Positions 17,816 through 25,563 of a stretch of 64,000 nucleotides of DNA are shown here, one piece after another. Made by a program: the position numbers and the translations under genes. Under the pieces are notes generated by a model. The model saw nothing but the letters and a program-made list of their open reading frames with translations, searched no databases and was not told the DNA's origin. Each line of letters opens with the position of its first letter. Position 1 is the first letter of the stretch. This stretch comes from Polycyclovorans sp964425915 (GTDB taxonomy: Bacteria > Pseudomonadota > Gammaproteobacteria > Nevskiales > Nevskiaceae): positions 1 through 64,000 of the forward strand of contig CAYROO010000011.1 in assembly GCA_964425915.1 (NCBI GenBank). The letters run 5' to 3'.

Positions 17816-18015
17816 AACGTGCGATCACTGGCTTTCTGCAGGACGAGGCGGGCGATTGGGTGGCCCGTCTGGCCTGTGGCCATCGACAGCACACGCGCCA
17901 TCGTCCGCCTTGGATCAACCGCCCCTGGGTGATGACCGCCGCGGGTCGACAGGCCGCCGTGGGTGCCGAGCTGGAATGCCCGAAGTGTGACGAGGGCGCG
18001 CCGCCGGACGGCTAG
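17812..18015 (+). CDS. DUF3565 small zinc-ribbon-like protein
   Basis: A 67-residue protein with the DUF3565 signature ITGFLQDEAGDWVARLACGHRQH followed by RHRPPWINRPWV and a terminal CPKC pair. The Cys-His spacing (CGHxQH and CPKC) suggests one bound metal ion. The function is unknown. ATG 17812 overlaps the upstream stop; an alternative ATG two codons earlier (17806) is possible. Confidence 0.8.
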   Translation: MKRAITGFLQDEAGDWVARLACGHRQHTRHRPPWINRPWVMTAAGRQAAVGAELECPKCDEGAPPDG

Positions 18016-18115
18016 CCGCCGCAGGAATCGATTCGCAAGATCCGAATAGAACGCACTCGGTCGACGGTGGATGCTGTGCCCCTCGCCATTGATCGCAGGA
18101 AAGAGGACGCGCGCC

Positions 18116-19186
18116 ATGAACGAATCGCAATGCTGGACGGCCGTGGAGACCCGGGATGCCGCGCAGGACGGCGTCTTTCTATACGGGGTGGTCACCACCG
18201 GCGTGTACTGCAGGCCGTCGTGCCGGTCGCGCTTGCCGCTGCGTCGCAATGTGTGCTTCTACGCGACCGCCGCCGACGCCGAGCGCGATGGCTTGCGGCC
18301 GTGCAAGCGTTGCCGGCCGCTGGCGGCCTCGGCCGATGAGGAGACGGTGCGCAAGGTCCGCACCTTGTGCCGGCACATCGAAGCGCATCCGGAGGACAGC
18401 CATTCGCTGCAGGCCCTGGCGCAGCGGGTGCACCTGAGTCCGCATCATCTGCAGCGCCGGTTCAAGGCGGTGCTGGGAGTGAGCCCGCGCGAGTACGTGG
18501 AGGCCTGCCGGATCGCAGCGCTGAAGCGGGGGCTGCGTGACGGCGCGGCCGTCACCGGGGCCATCTTTGACGCGGGCTTCGGCTCGGCGAGCCGGGTCTA
18601 CGCGCGGGTGACGACCCGCTTGGGGATGACGCCCAAGCAGTACCGTGCTGGCGCCAAGGGGGTGCCGATCAGCTACGCACTATCCGATACGCCATTGGGC
18701 CTGTTGATGATGGGGGCCACCGATCGCGGGCTCTGCTTCGTGCAGTTCGGCACCAGTGAAGATGCATTGCTTGAGCGCTTGAAAGCGGAGTTTCCAGGCG
18801 CCGTCATCTCCAAGATGGCGGCGGGGGAGGGATCCTCATTTGGCGCCTGGATGACGATGTTGCGGGACCACCTCTCCGGCCTGCGCATGTCGCTGGAGAT
18901 GCCGGTGGACCTGCGCGGCACGGCGTTCCAGATGACGGTCTGGAACTATCTGCTGAAGATTCCCTATGGCGAGGTTCAGTCGTATTCGGAAGTGGCCGCG
19001 GCCATCGGCAAGCCACGCGCCGTCCGTGCCGTGGCCAGTGCCTGTGCGGCCAATCGCGTGGCGCTGTTGGTGCCCTGCCATCGGGTGATTCGGGGGGACG
19101 GAAGCCTGGGCGGTTATCGCTGGGGGCTGGATCGCAAGCGGGTGCTGATTGACCGGGAGCGTGCGGTTCGCCGCGGGGGCGCCTGA
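18116..19186 (+). CDS. ada: Ada: bifunctional O6-alkylguanine/phosphotriester methyltransferase and activator
   Basis: A 356-residue complete Ada. The N-terminal zinc domain has Cys32, Cys36, Cys63 and Cys66 at the same mutual spacing as E. coli Cys38/42/69/72; Cys32 would accept methyl from phosphotriesters. An AraC-type helix-turn-helix pair follows (LQALAQRVHLSPHHLQRRF). The C-terminal O6-methylguanine domain carries Cys321 in VPCHRV, exactly the E. coli position. Methylated Ada activates its own operon, so the glycosylase and oxygenase genes downstream are the expected regulon. ATG 18116 follows AGGAAAGAGGA. Confidence 0.95.
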   Translation: MNESQCWTAVETRDAAQDGVFLYGVVTTGVYCRPSCRSRLPLRRNVCFYATAADAERDGLRPCKRCRPLAASADEETVRKVRTLCRHIEAHPEDSHSLQALAQRVHLSPHHLQRRFKAVLGVSPREYVEACRIAALKRGLRDGAAVTGAIFDAGFGSASRVYARVTTRLGMTPKQYRAGAKGVPISYALSDTPLGLLMMGATDRGLCFVQFGTSEDALLERLKAEFPGAVISKMAAGEGSSFGAWMTMLRDHLSGLRMSLEMPVDLRGTAFQMTVWNYLLKIPYGEVQSYSEVAAAIGKPRAVRAVASACAANRVALLVPCHRVIRGDGSLGGYRWGLDRKRVLIDRERAVRRGGA

Positions 19187-19199
19187 GTTGGCTACGACC

Positions 19200-19991
19200 A
19201 TGAAGACGGTGGGCAAACTGCCGGTGACGGCCCCGCTGCCGTGGGCGCCGTTGCTGGCCTATCTGAACCCGCGCCTGACGCCCGGGGCGGAGCGGGTGAC
19301 GCACGACGCTTATGAACGGCGGCAGGGTGACACGACGCTACGGGTGACATTCCAGGCGGGCGCTTCATCGCTGCACGTGCAGGCTGACGGGCCGCTGGAC
19401 GTCGACGATGCCCGGCGGCGGGTCGCGCGCCTGTTTGATGTGGTGGACGACGCTCGCGATGCCCGTGTCGCCTTGCGCGATGACCCGGTCATCGGGCCGC
19501 GCCTGGCCCGCCTGCCGGGTCTGCGGGCAATGGGGGCCTGGTGTCCCTTCGAACTCTGCGTGCGGACGGTGATGGGTCAGCAGGTCACGGTGGCGGCGGC
19601 CGCGACCTTGATGCAGCGACTGGTCGCGCGCTGCGGCGGGCTCACGCCGCCGTCGGTGCTGGCGGCGGATCTGTCGGCGATGGGCATGCCAGGGCGGCGG
19701 GTGGCGACACTTCGCCGCCTGGCGGCGCTCTTCGCAGACCACCCGCCGCTGCTTGCGACCGCACCCTGGCCGGCGATGGCGTCGGCGCTGCAGACCGTCG
19801 CCGGGATCGGGCCCTGGACCCTGGCCTATCTCGGTATCCGCCTCGGCCGGCAGGCCGATGCCTTTCCCCATACCGATGTGGGTCTGATACGGGCGGCCGG
19901 TGTCGCATCATCCGTCGAGCTGCTGGCGATGGCGGAGGCCTGGCGTCCGTATCGGGCGCTTGCCGCCATCTACCTCTGGAACGTGCCATGA
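19200..19991 (+). CDS. alkA: AlkA-type 3-methyladenine DNA glycosylase
   Basis: A 263-residue helix-hairpin-helix glycosylase that removes alkylated bases. The hairpin is LQTVAGIGPWTLAYLGIR (residues 198-215), and the catalytic Asp is probably Asp226 in HTDVGL. The N-terminal AlkA beta domain is present in diverged form. It begins 13 bases after the ada stop; a TTG at 19188 is an alternative start. It overlaps the next gene by 4 bases, so repair proteins are made together. Confidence 0.9.
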   Translation: MKTVGKLPVTAPLPWAPLLAYLNPRLTPGAERVTHDAYERRQGDTTLRVTFQAGASSLHVQADGPLDVDDARRRVARLFDVVDDARDARVALRDDPVIGPRLARLPGLRAMGAWCPFELCVRTVMGQQVTVAAAATLMQRLVARCGGLTPPSVLAADLSAMGMPGRRVATLRRLAALFADHPPLLATAPWPAMASALQTVAGIGPWTLAYLGIRLGRQADAFPHTDVGLIRAAGVASSVELLAMAEAWRPYRALAAIYLWNVP

Positions 19992-20734
19992 GTGCCGTCG
20001 GCAGTGTCGCTGAGGCCCTCATCGGAAGCGATCCGATTGCGGTCGTCGAGGCTACGGATTGGGCGCAGGCTCACGCCGAGCTCGACCGGGATGGCGTCAC
20101 GCGGATCCCGGGCGTGCTAATCGCGGCCGACTGTGCGGCGCTGCGGGCCGCGTATGCTGAGCGCGAACGGTTCCGCACCCGGGTCGTCATGCAGCGCCAC
20201 GGCTTCGGGCAGGGTGAGTACCAGTACTTCCGGGATCCTTTACCGCCGTTGGTGCAACAGCTGCGTGAATCGCTGTATCCCCATCTGGTGCCGGTGGCCA
20301 ATCGCTGGGCCGCGCAGCTTCGCCAATCGCCGCATTTTCCGCCCACCCATACCGCCTTCCTCGATCAATGCCACGCGGCCGGACAGACGCGCCCGACGCC
20401 GCTGCTGCTGCGCTATGGCGCGGGCGACTACAACTGCCTGCATCAGGATGTCTACGGCCCATGGGTGTTTCCGCTGCAGGCGGTGTTTCTGCTGAGCACG
20501 CCAGGCGAGGACTTCGACGGCGGCGAGCTGGTGCTGGTCGAGCAGCGGCCGCGTATGCAGTCTCGCCCGCAGGTGATCGGACTGCGGCAAGGCGATGCGG
20601 CCATCTTTGCCGTCCATCATCGTCCAGTCTTGGGCGCGCGCGGCGCCTACCGTGTGGCCCTGCGTCATGGTGTCAGCCGGCTGCATCGCGGCGAGCGGTA
20701 CACCTTGGGTGTCATCTTTCACGACGCGACCTAG
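19988..20734 (+). CDS. 2-oxoglutarate/Fe(II)-dependent oxygenase in the ada operon
   Basis: A 248-residue double-stranded beta-helix oxygenase. The iron triad is His152 and Asp154 in CLHQDVYG and His227 in LRHGVSR; Arg237 is the likely 2-oxoglutarate anchor, followed by YTLGVIFHDA. It is related to prolyl-hydroxylase-type oxygenases and is not a standard AlkB by overall sequence. Its ATG overlaps the alkA stop, so a role in alkylation damage is likely. The substrate (nucleic acid or protein) is unknown. Confidence 0.85.
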   Translation: MSAVGSVAEALIGSDPIAVVEATDWAQAHAELDRDGVTRIPGVLIAADCAALRAAYAERERFRTRVVMQRHGFGQGEYQYFRDPLPPLVQQLRESLYPHLVPVANRWAAQLRQSPHFPPTHTAFLDQCHAAGQTRPTPLLLRYGAGDYNCLHQDVYGPWVFPLQAVFLLSTPGEDFDGGELVLVEQRPRMQSRPQVIGLRQGDAAIFAVHHRPVLGARGAYRVALRHGVSRLHRGERYTLGVIFHDAT

Positions 20735-20811
20735 GCCGCCCCACCGGGATGGTGCGCCCGCTCGGCCGATACGCCATCATCGCGCCCATTCGATAACAAG
20801 CGGAGGGGACG

Positions 20812-21321
20812 ATGAACCAGAATGTTTGGGTGGTACCGGGGCAGGGCTTTTCGAGCCGCATCAGCGGCAAGCTGTTGGCGCACTGTTTCGTGATGATGTT
20901 CCTCGGGTTTGCCGGTGGCTTCGTGTGGCTGATCGCGCTGGCCGACAACGTGTTTCACATCCTGCCGCTGCCGCGCCTTGAGATTGTGGTGCCCGACCAG
21001 AAAGAGCTGCTGCGCAATGCGCATACCGGGCCGTTGATGAACGCCATGTACGTGATGCTGATGGTGGCGCTGAGCGCGCGCATGAACTTCAGCGTGCGCC
21101 AGGCCAAGGGCGTCTACTACGGCGCCATCGTCATGCTGTGGGGCAATCTGATCGGTTACTCGGCGGCAGTGTACGCCCCGGAGCGCGGCCTGCAGCCGGT
21201 GGGCGATTGGCCCAACCTGCTGTCTTACGGCGCCTTCTATGCCGCGGTGGTCGGGGCCACGGTGGCTACCGCTATTTTCCTGACCGGCGCGCTGCGTGCG
21301 GCGAGACAAACGCCCGCCTGA
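20812..21321 (+). CDS. four-helix membrane protein resembling styrene-oxide isomerase (StyC)
   Basis: A 169-residue protein with four hydrophobic helices (LLAHCFVMMFLGFAGGFVWL, AMYVMLMVALSA, GAIVMLWGNLIGYSAAVY and SYGAFYAAVVGATVATAIF). Between them are NAHTGPLMNAMY (His71) and YAPERGLQ, which match the StyC landmarks AHSGPALNG and FSPNRGL in order and spacing. In styrene-oxide isomerase the His binds a heme b used for the Meinwald rearrangement of epoxides. No styrene genes adjoin, so the true substrate is open. ATG follows GGAGGGGACG. Confidence 0.65.
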   Translation: MNQNVWVVPGQGFSSRISGKLLAHCFVMMFLGFAGGFVWLIALADNVFHILPLPRLEIVVPDQKELLRNAHTGPLMNAMYVMLMVALSARMNFSVRQAKGVYYGAIVMLWGNLIGYSAAVYAPERGLQPVGDWPNLLSYGAFYAAVVGATVATAIFLTGALRAARQTPA

Positions 21322-21344
21322 GGCCGGCAGGCTGGAGCGCCCGC

Positions 21345-22169
21345 GTGCAGATACCGCTTGTTACCTTGCCGGTGCATCAGGCGCTGTGCGCGGCCCGTGA
21401 TGGCGGCGGCGAGCTGATCTGTTCCCTGGATCTGGGGCGCAGCACCACGTCCGTGATGGCCGGCACGGACACCTGGCACTGGGCGGGTCGGGACTATCCC
21501 TACCTTTCGCGCTGTCGTGAGCGCACGGTGTACTACTGGGATGGCGATGAATTTGCGGTGGTCTCGCGTTTCGGTACGGGCCTGATCAAGCTGGTGCCGA
21601 CCGAGTGGGGGCCCCCTACTTTCGAGATCGATGGCATCAAGATGCTGCCGACCGCGCAGGTCTCGCCGTACGCGGATGCCGAACGCAAGGTGGGGTTGGT
21701 GGCACCGCACGACAAGGTGGTGCTGGACACCTGCGGCGGCCTCGGCTACTTCGCTGCCTGTTGCCTACAGGCCGGCGCGCGGCGGGTGCTGTCGTTCGAA
21801 AAGAATCCCGACGTGATCTGGCTGCGCAGCCTCAATCCGTGGTCTCCGGTGGTGGCGGAGGCGCCGGCGCTGTCGCTGACGGAAGGTGATGTCACCGAAG
21901 CCCTGCCGGCCATGGCGGCCGCGTCGGTCGATGCCATCCTCCACGATCCACCGCGCTTTGGCATCGCGGGTGAGCTGTATTCACAGGTCTTCTACGGCGA
22001 ACTGGCGCGGGTACTGCGGCCGGGCGGCATGCTGTTTCACTACACCGGCAGCCCCAATCGCCTGACCAGCGGCCGGGATGTGCCGCGCGAGGTGGCGAGC
22101 CGGTTGCAGAAGGCAGGTTTCGCGGTGCGCCCGGAAGGCGATGGGCTATTGGCCGTGAAACATCGCTGA
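21345..22169 (+). CDS. class I SAM-dependent methyltransferase, spermidine-synthase-like
   Basis: I chose GTG 21345 because GGAG lies 7 bases upstream; this gives 274 residues. The first ~110 residues form a beta-rich N-terminal domain (ICSLDLGRSTTSV, YYWDGDEFAVVS). The Rossmann domain begins at VVLDTCGGLGYFAACCLQAGA (~125-145) with motif IV HDPPRFG at about 200-206. The DPPR pattern and layout resemble archaeal/bacterial RNA or polyamine methyltransferase-like proteins. The substrate is unknown. It starts 23 bases after the StyC-like gene. Confidence 0.8.
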   Translation: MQIPLVTLPVHQALCAARDGGGELICSLDLGRSTTSVMAGTDTWHWAGRDYPYLSRCRERTVYYWDGDEFAVVSRFGTGLIKLVPTEWGPPTFEIDGIKMLPTAQVSPYADAERKVGLVAPHDKVVLDTCGGLGYFAACCLQAGARRVLSFEKNPDVIWLRSLNPWSPVVAEAPALSLTEGDVTEALPAMAAASVDAILHDPPRFGIAGELYSQVFYGELARVLRPGGMLFHYTGSPNRLTSGRDVPREVASRLQKAGFAVRPEGDGLLAVKHR

Positions 22170-22385
22170 TCCCGCAGGGGCGGGGCGCGGGTCCCGCCCG
22201 CACTGGACGGCGCGATACCCCTTCGGCAAAATGCTGCAGCGCACAATTGCGCATCCGCGTGCGCCGCTCTGCTTGGCGCACGGTCGTGGAAGGTTGCGGT
22301 GTCGACCCCGCGCCGGTCCCCTTATCTCACTCTGCTACCGCAGGCATGCCGCCTGGGGTCGCTCGCTTCCGGAGTGCTTCATTCG

Positions 22386-23657
22386 ATGCTGTCGCCCGCT
22401 GTCGTCAAAACCAATCTTCTCAGCGGGCTCACCGTTGCCCTGGCCATGGTTCCGGAAGCCGTGGCGTTTGCGCTGGTGGCACAGGTGTCGCCGCTGACCG
22501 GCCTGTACGCGGCCTTCCTGGTGTCGCTGATCACCTCGGTGTTCGGCGGTCGGCCGGGCATGATTTCGGGGGCCGCGGGCGCGCTGGCGGTGGTGATGGT
22601 CGGCCTGGTGGTGTCGCACGGCGCCGAGTACCTGTTCGCCGCCGTCGTGTTGATGGGTGCCCTGCAATTGCTGTTCGCGCTGGCGCGCCTTGGCAAGTTC
22701 ATCCGCATGGTGCCGCACCCGGTGATGCTGGGCTTCGTCAACGGCCTGGCCATCGTCATCTTCCTGGCGCAGTTCACCCACTTCAAGGTGGTGCAGCCCA
22801 ATGGCGATCTGGGCTGGATGTCGGGCTCGGCCTTGTACGTGATGCTCGGGCTGATCGCGTTGACCATGGCCATCATTTACCTGTTGCCCCGACTCACCCG
22901 GGCGGTGCCTGCGACGCTGGTCGCCATCCTGGTGGTGAGCACGCTGACCTTGGGCTTTGACATCGACACCCGCACGGTCGGTGATCTCGGCTCGATTGCA
23001 GGCGGCCTGCCCCGCTTTCATCTGCCACAGGTGCCGTGGAACCTGGAGACCTTGCAGATCATCCTGCCGTACTCGCTGGTGCTGGCCGCGATCGGACTGA
23101 TCGAGTCGCTGCTCACGCTCAATCTCATCGACGACATGACCGATACCCGCGGTCGTCCCAACCGCGAGTGTGCGGCGCAGGGCGCGGCCAATGTGGTCAC
23201 CGGTTTGTTCGGCGGTATGGGGGGGTGCGCGATGATCGGTCAGAGCATGATCAATGTCGGCAACGACGCGCTGCACCGGCTTTCCGGTGTGGCGACCGCG
23301 TTGTTTCTGCTGTCCTTCATTTTGTTCGGCTCGGCGTTGATTGAGCAGATTCCGCTGGCAGCCCTGATCGGCGTGATGTTCGTCGTCGCCGAAAAAACCT
23401 TTGAGTGGGGGAGCTTCCGACTGTTCGGCAAGGTGCCCAGGGCGGATGTGTTCGTCGGCCTGCTGGTGGCCGTCGTCACCGTGCTGGCCGACCTGGCGAT
23501 GGCGGTGGTGGTGGGCGTTATCGTGTCAGCGCTGGTGTTCGCCTGGGAGCATGCCAAGAAGGTTCGGGTGGTTCACCGCGATCGCGACGATGGCACCAAG
23601 GTCTACGAAGTCGAGGGGACGGTGTTCTTCGCGTCCGCAGCTGGTTTTCAGCAGTAG
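22386..23657 (+). CDS. SulP-family anion transporter, STAS domain cut by an in-frame amber codon
   Basis: A 423-residue inner-membrane protein with the SulP/SLC26 transport domain: LLSGLTVALAMVPEAVAFALVAQVSPLTGLYA at the first helices, then FGGRPGMISGAAGALAVV, and ending in VIVSALVFAWEHAKKVRVVHR. It would carry an inorganic anion such as sulfate or bicarbonate. A STAS domain starts (YEVEGTVFFASAAGFQQ) and is stopped by TAG at 23655-23657; the same frame then continues as typical STAS sequence to 23900. I used ATG 22386 because the family usually has only about 13 residues before the first helix. GTG 22299, with GGAAGG upstream, is an alternative. Confidence 0.85.
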   Translation: MLSPAVVKTNLLSGLTVALAMVPEAVAFALVAQVSPLTGLYAAFLVSLITSVFGGRPGMISGAAGALAVVMVGLVVSHGAEYLFAAVVLMGALQLLFALARLGKFIRMVPHPVMLGFVNGLAIVIFLAQFTHFKVVQPNGDLGWMSGSALYVMLGLIALTMAIIYLLPRLTRAVPATLVAILVVSTLTLGFDIDTRTVGDLGSIAGGLPRFHLPQVPWNLETLQIILPYSLVLAAIGLIESLLTLNLIDDMTDTRGRPNRECAAQGAANVVTGLFGGMGGCAMIGQSMINVGNDALHRLSGVATALFLLSFILFGSALIEQIPLAALIGVMFVVAEKTFEWGSFRLFGKVPRADVFVGLLVAVVTVLADLAMAVVVGVIVSALVFAWEHAKKVRVVHRDRDDGTKVYEVEGTVFFASAAGFQQ

Positions 23658-23900
23658 TTCGTACCCCGCGAGGACCCACCGCAGGTGGAGATCGACTTTC
23701 GCAATGCGCGGCTGATCGACCATTCCGCCATTGAGGCGGTCAACACGCTGGCCGAACGCTACCAGCGCGCGGGCAAGCGATTGGTACTGCGGCACCTCAG
23801 CCCGGACTGCATCGAGCTGCTGGACAAGGCGCGCCGCATGATCGTGGTCGACTATCGCGAGGATCCGCAGTACCGGGTGGCCGACGACACGCTGTCCTGA
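23658..23900 (+). pseudogene. remainder of the SulP STAS domain after the amber codon
   Basis: In frame with the transporter, the 80 codons read FVPREDPPQVEIDFRNARLIDHSAIEAVNTLAE and on to the normal STAS helix and end. GTG 23685 is the only nearby potential re-start, with no strong ribosome site. Unless the TAG is suppressed, this segment is detached, and transport may lose STAS-dependent folding or regulation. A CAG-to-TAG change would explain it, but a sequencing error cannot be excluded from one read of the sequence. Confidence 0.75.
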
Positions 23901-23928
23901 TCGGTCGCACCAACCGCAGGCAGATGGA

Positions 23929-24657
23929 CTAGCGCTTGGGCTTGCCGCCGCGCAGGCCGAGCTTCACGGCGTCCACCAGATCCAGGGCCACCTGGCGGCG
24001 GATGCTGCTGATCTGGCCCGCGCGGATGCGGCGCTTGGTGTCGGCGTGCGCCCGCATGTCGAGTGTGCCGAACTGTTCCGCCAGCGCCCGGGCGCGGGGC
24101 ATCAGTTGATCCGGAGCGACCAGCTCGTCGAAGAAGCCGGCCGCCATGGCCGACACAGGGTTGAAGTGTTCCGACAGCACCACGGTGCGTTGATAGGCGG
24201 CGGGTGTGAGGCGCTGCTGCATCACCGTGCAGGCGACACGCGGCATGGTCAGTCCGAGCGCCACCTCGTTGGCGGCGATCTGGAAGTCGCCTTCGCTGCC
24301 GATGATGTAATCGGTCGACAGCATCATGAACACGCCCATGGCGAAGACGTGGCCGTTGCAGGCGGAGATGACGGGGTAGGGGTATTCCATGATCCGCGCG
24401 GTCAGCGAATAGCCGGCGCGCAGCATGCGCAGCGTATCGACGCCGCCACGCTTCATCACCTTGAGGTCATAGCCGGCAGAGAACACGCCTTCGCGACCCG
24501 TCAGGATGACGGTGGCCTTGTCCTGCTCGGCCTGCCGCAGGGCGCCGTAAATCCCCTTGAGCACGTCCGGTGGCAGGGCATTGCGCTTGCCGTCATCGAG
24601 GGTGATGACGGCGATGCCGTCCTGCTGCTGGTAATGAACGTGGTCGTGATGGGCCAT
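23929..24657 (-). CDS. enoyl-CoA hydratase/isomerase (crotonase) family protein
   Basis: A 242-residue crotonase-fold protein. It has VTAIILTG-like strand VILTGREGVFSAGYDLK near residue 60, the oxyanion-hole motif CNGHVFAMGVFMMLSTDYIIGSEG (~100-123) and the trimer helix with PVSAMAAGFFDELV. The Glu pair of classical hydratases is not both evident; NEVALGL has one acidic residue near the usual second site. It may act on an acyl-CoA substrate other than crotonyl-CoA. It is single and convergent with the SulP gene. Confidence 0.88.
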   Translation of the reverse strand: MAHHDHVHYQQQDGIAVITLDDGKRNALPPDVLKGIYGALRQAEQDKATVILTGREGVFSAGYDLKVMKRGGVDTLRMLRAGYSLTARIMEYPYPVISACNGHVFAMGVFMMLSTDYIIGSEGDFQIAANEVALGLTMPRVACTVMQQRLTPAAYQRTVVLSEHFNPVSAMAAGFFDELVAPDQLMPRARALAEQFGTLDMRAHADTKRRIRAGQISSIRRQVALDLVDAVKLGLRGGKPKR

Positions 24658-24826
24658 GGTGGATTCCCCGGAAAGTGGACTTCCCGCAGTGTAGACCCGA
24701 AGTCCTTGAGGCCGGGTTGACTCTGGCGCCGATCGGCGGCGGCGCGTAGGGCGTTTCGCAGCTTGACCTTTGGGGTCATTGATCCGGTGGCGGCTGCCCC
24801 TTACGGTGTGCGGAGGAAAAATCGTG

Positions 24827-25204
24827 ATGACCCCTGCCTATTGGCTTGTGTTGCTCAATGCCGCCGTATTCGGTTTGTACGGACTGGCCTTCCTGGTCTG
24901 GCCCTCAGCGATGGCGGTGTGGGTGACGGGCGTCGCGCCGCTGTCGTCCTCGGCCATGATTGACTTGCGCGCCACCTACGGCGGGATGTCACTCGCCGTC
25001 GGTGGCGTGCTTTACCTGCTGGCGCGGTCGCCACAACATCACCGGCTGGGCCTGCAGGCCGTGCTGTCGCTGATGCTATGCATGGCCGGCGGGCGGATCA
25101 TCGGCATGTGGGTGGAGGGGGATGCCAATGCAACGATGGGGCTCTACCTGGCCTTGGAGTTGCTGATGGCGGTGGTCGCTGCGCTGGCGCTGAAATCGCG
25201 CTGA
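24827..25204 (+). CDS. DUF4345 small membrane protein
   Basis: A 125-residue protein with four hydrophobic helices: YWLVLLNAAVFGLYGLAFLV, a segment around LRATYGGMSLAVGGVLYLLA, LQAVLSLMLCMAGGRIIGMW and LYLALELLMAVVAALAL. This matches DUF4345, for which no function is established. ATG 24827 follows GGAGG by about 10 bases. A truncated SRPBCC gene begins one base inside its stop. Confidence 0.75.
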   Translation: MTPAYWLVLLNAAVFGLYGLAFLVWPSAMAVWVTGVAPLSSSAMIDLRATYGGMSLAVGGVLYLLARSPQHHRLGLQAVLSLMLCMAGGRIIGMWVEGDANATMGLYLALELLMAVVAALALKSR

Positions 25205-25491
25205 TGTCGATTCCGCTCTCCTCGGTTCGACGTAGTGCTGAAGGGACATCCTCCGCACCCCAAGGAGGGTATCGATGCGCGCTGTTGCGCTACACCGACG
25301 TCTTCGATGATCCCGGCTTGCCTGGCGAGATGATCACCACGGTGACCTTGGCAGCGGTGCCGATGGGGACCGAGTTGCGGGCGGTACAGGAAGGCATTCC
25401 CGAGGTGATTCCGGTGTTGGCCTGCTATCTCGGCTGGCAGGAATCCCTGGCGATGCTGGCGCAGTGGGTGGAAGCCGACATTCCGGAATGA
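25204..25491 (+). pseudogene. C-terminal half of an SRPBCC/AHSA1-type gene
   Basis: A 95-codon frame whose last ~65 residues are the usual end of the SRPBCC (Bet v1-like, AHSA1) fold: LRYTDVFDDPGLPGEMITTVTLA, then VQEGIPEVIPVLACYLGWQESLAMLAQWVEADIPE. The full domain needs ~140 residues; the first half is absent and replaced by ~30 residues without SRPBCC character. ATG 25204 overlaps the preceding stop (TGATG), so it might be translated by coupling. A second ATG at 25275 with AAGGAGG is out of frame. I regard it as a decayed copy. Confidence 0.6.
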
Positions 25492-25535
25492 GGGTTTTTT
25501 GCAGCGGGCCCGGGAACGGGACCCATGCGGTAAGA

Positions 25536-25554
25536 TGTGAATCATTCTCAAATG
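25536..25554 (+). promoter_or_regulatory. Fur box at the iron transporter
   Basis: The 19 bases TGTGAATCATTCTCAAATG match the Fur consensus (the reverse strand reads CATTTGAGAATGATTCACA). The box ends 9 bases before the preferred start of the binding-protein gene, so Fe-Fur should block transcription. Confidence 0.7.
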
Positions 25555-25563
25555 AAACTCGTC

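Noticed and set aside
23655..23657. Recoding of the SulP amber codon as pyrrolysine
   Set aside because: Pyrrolysine systems are rare and no pyl genes are seen here; a point mutation or sequencing error is far simpler.
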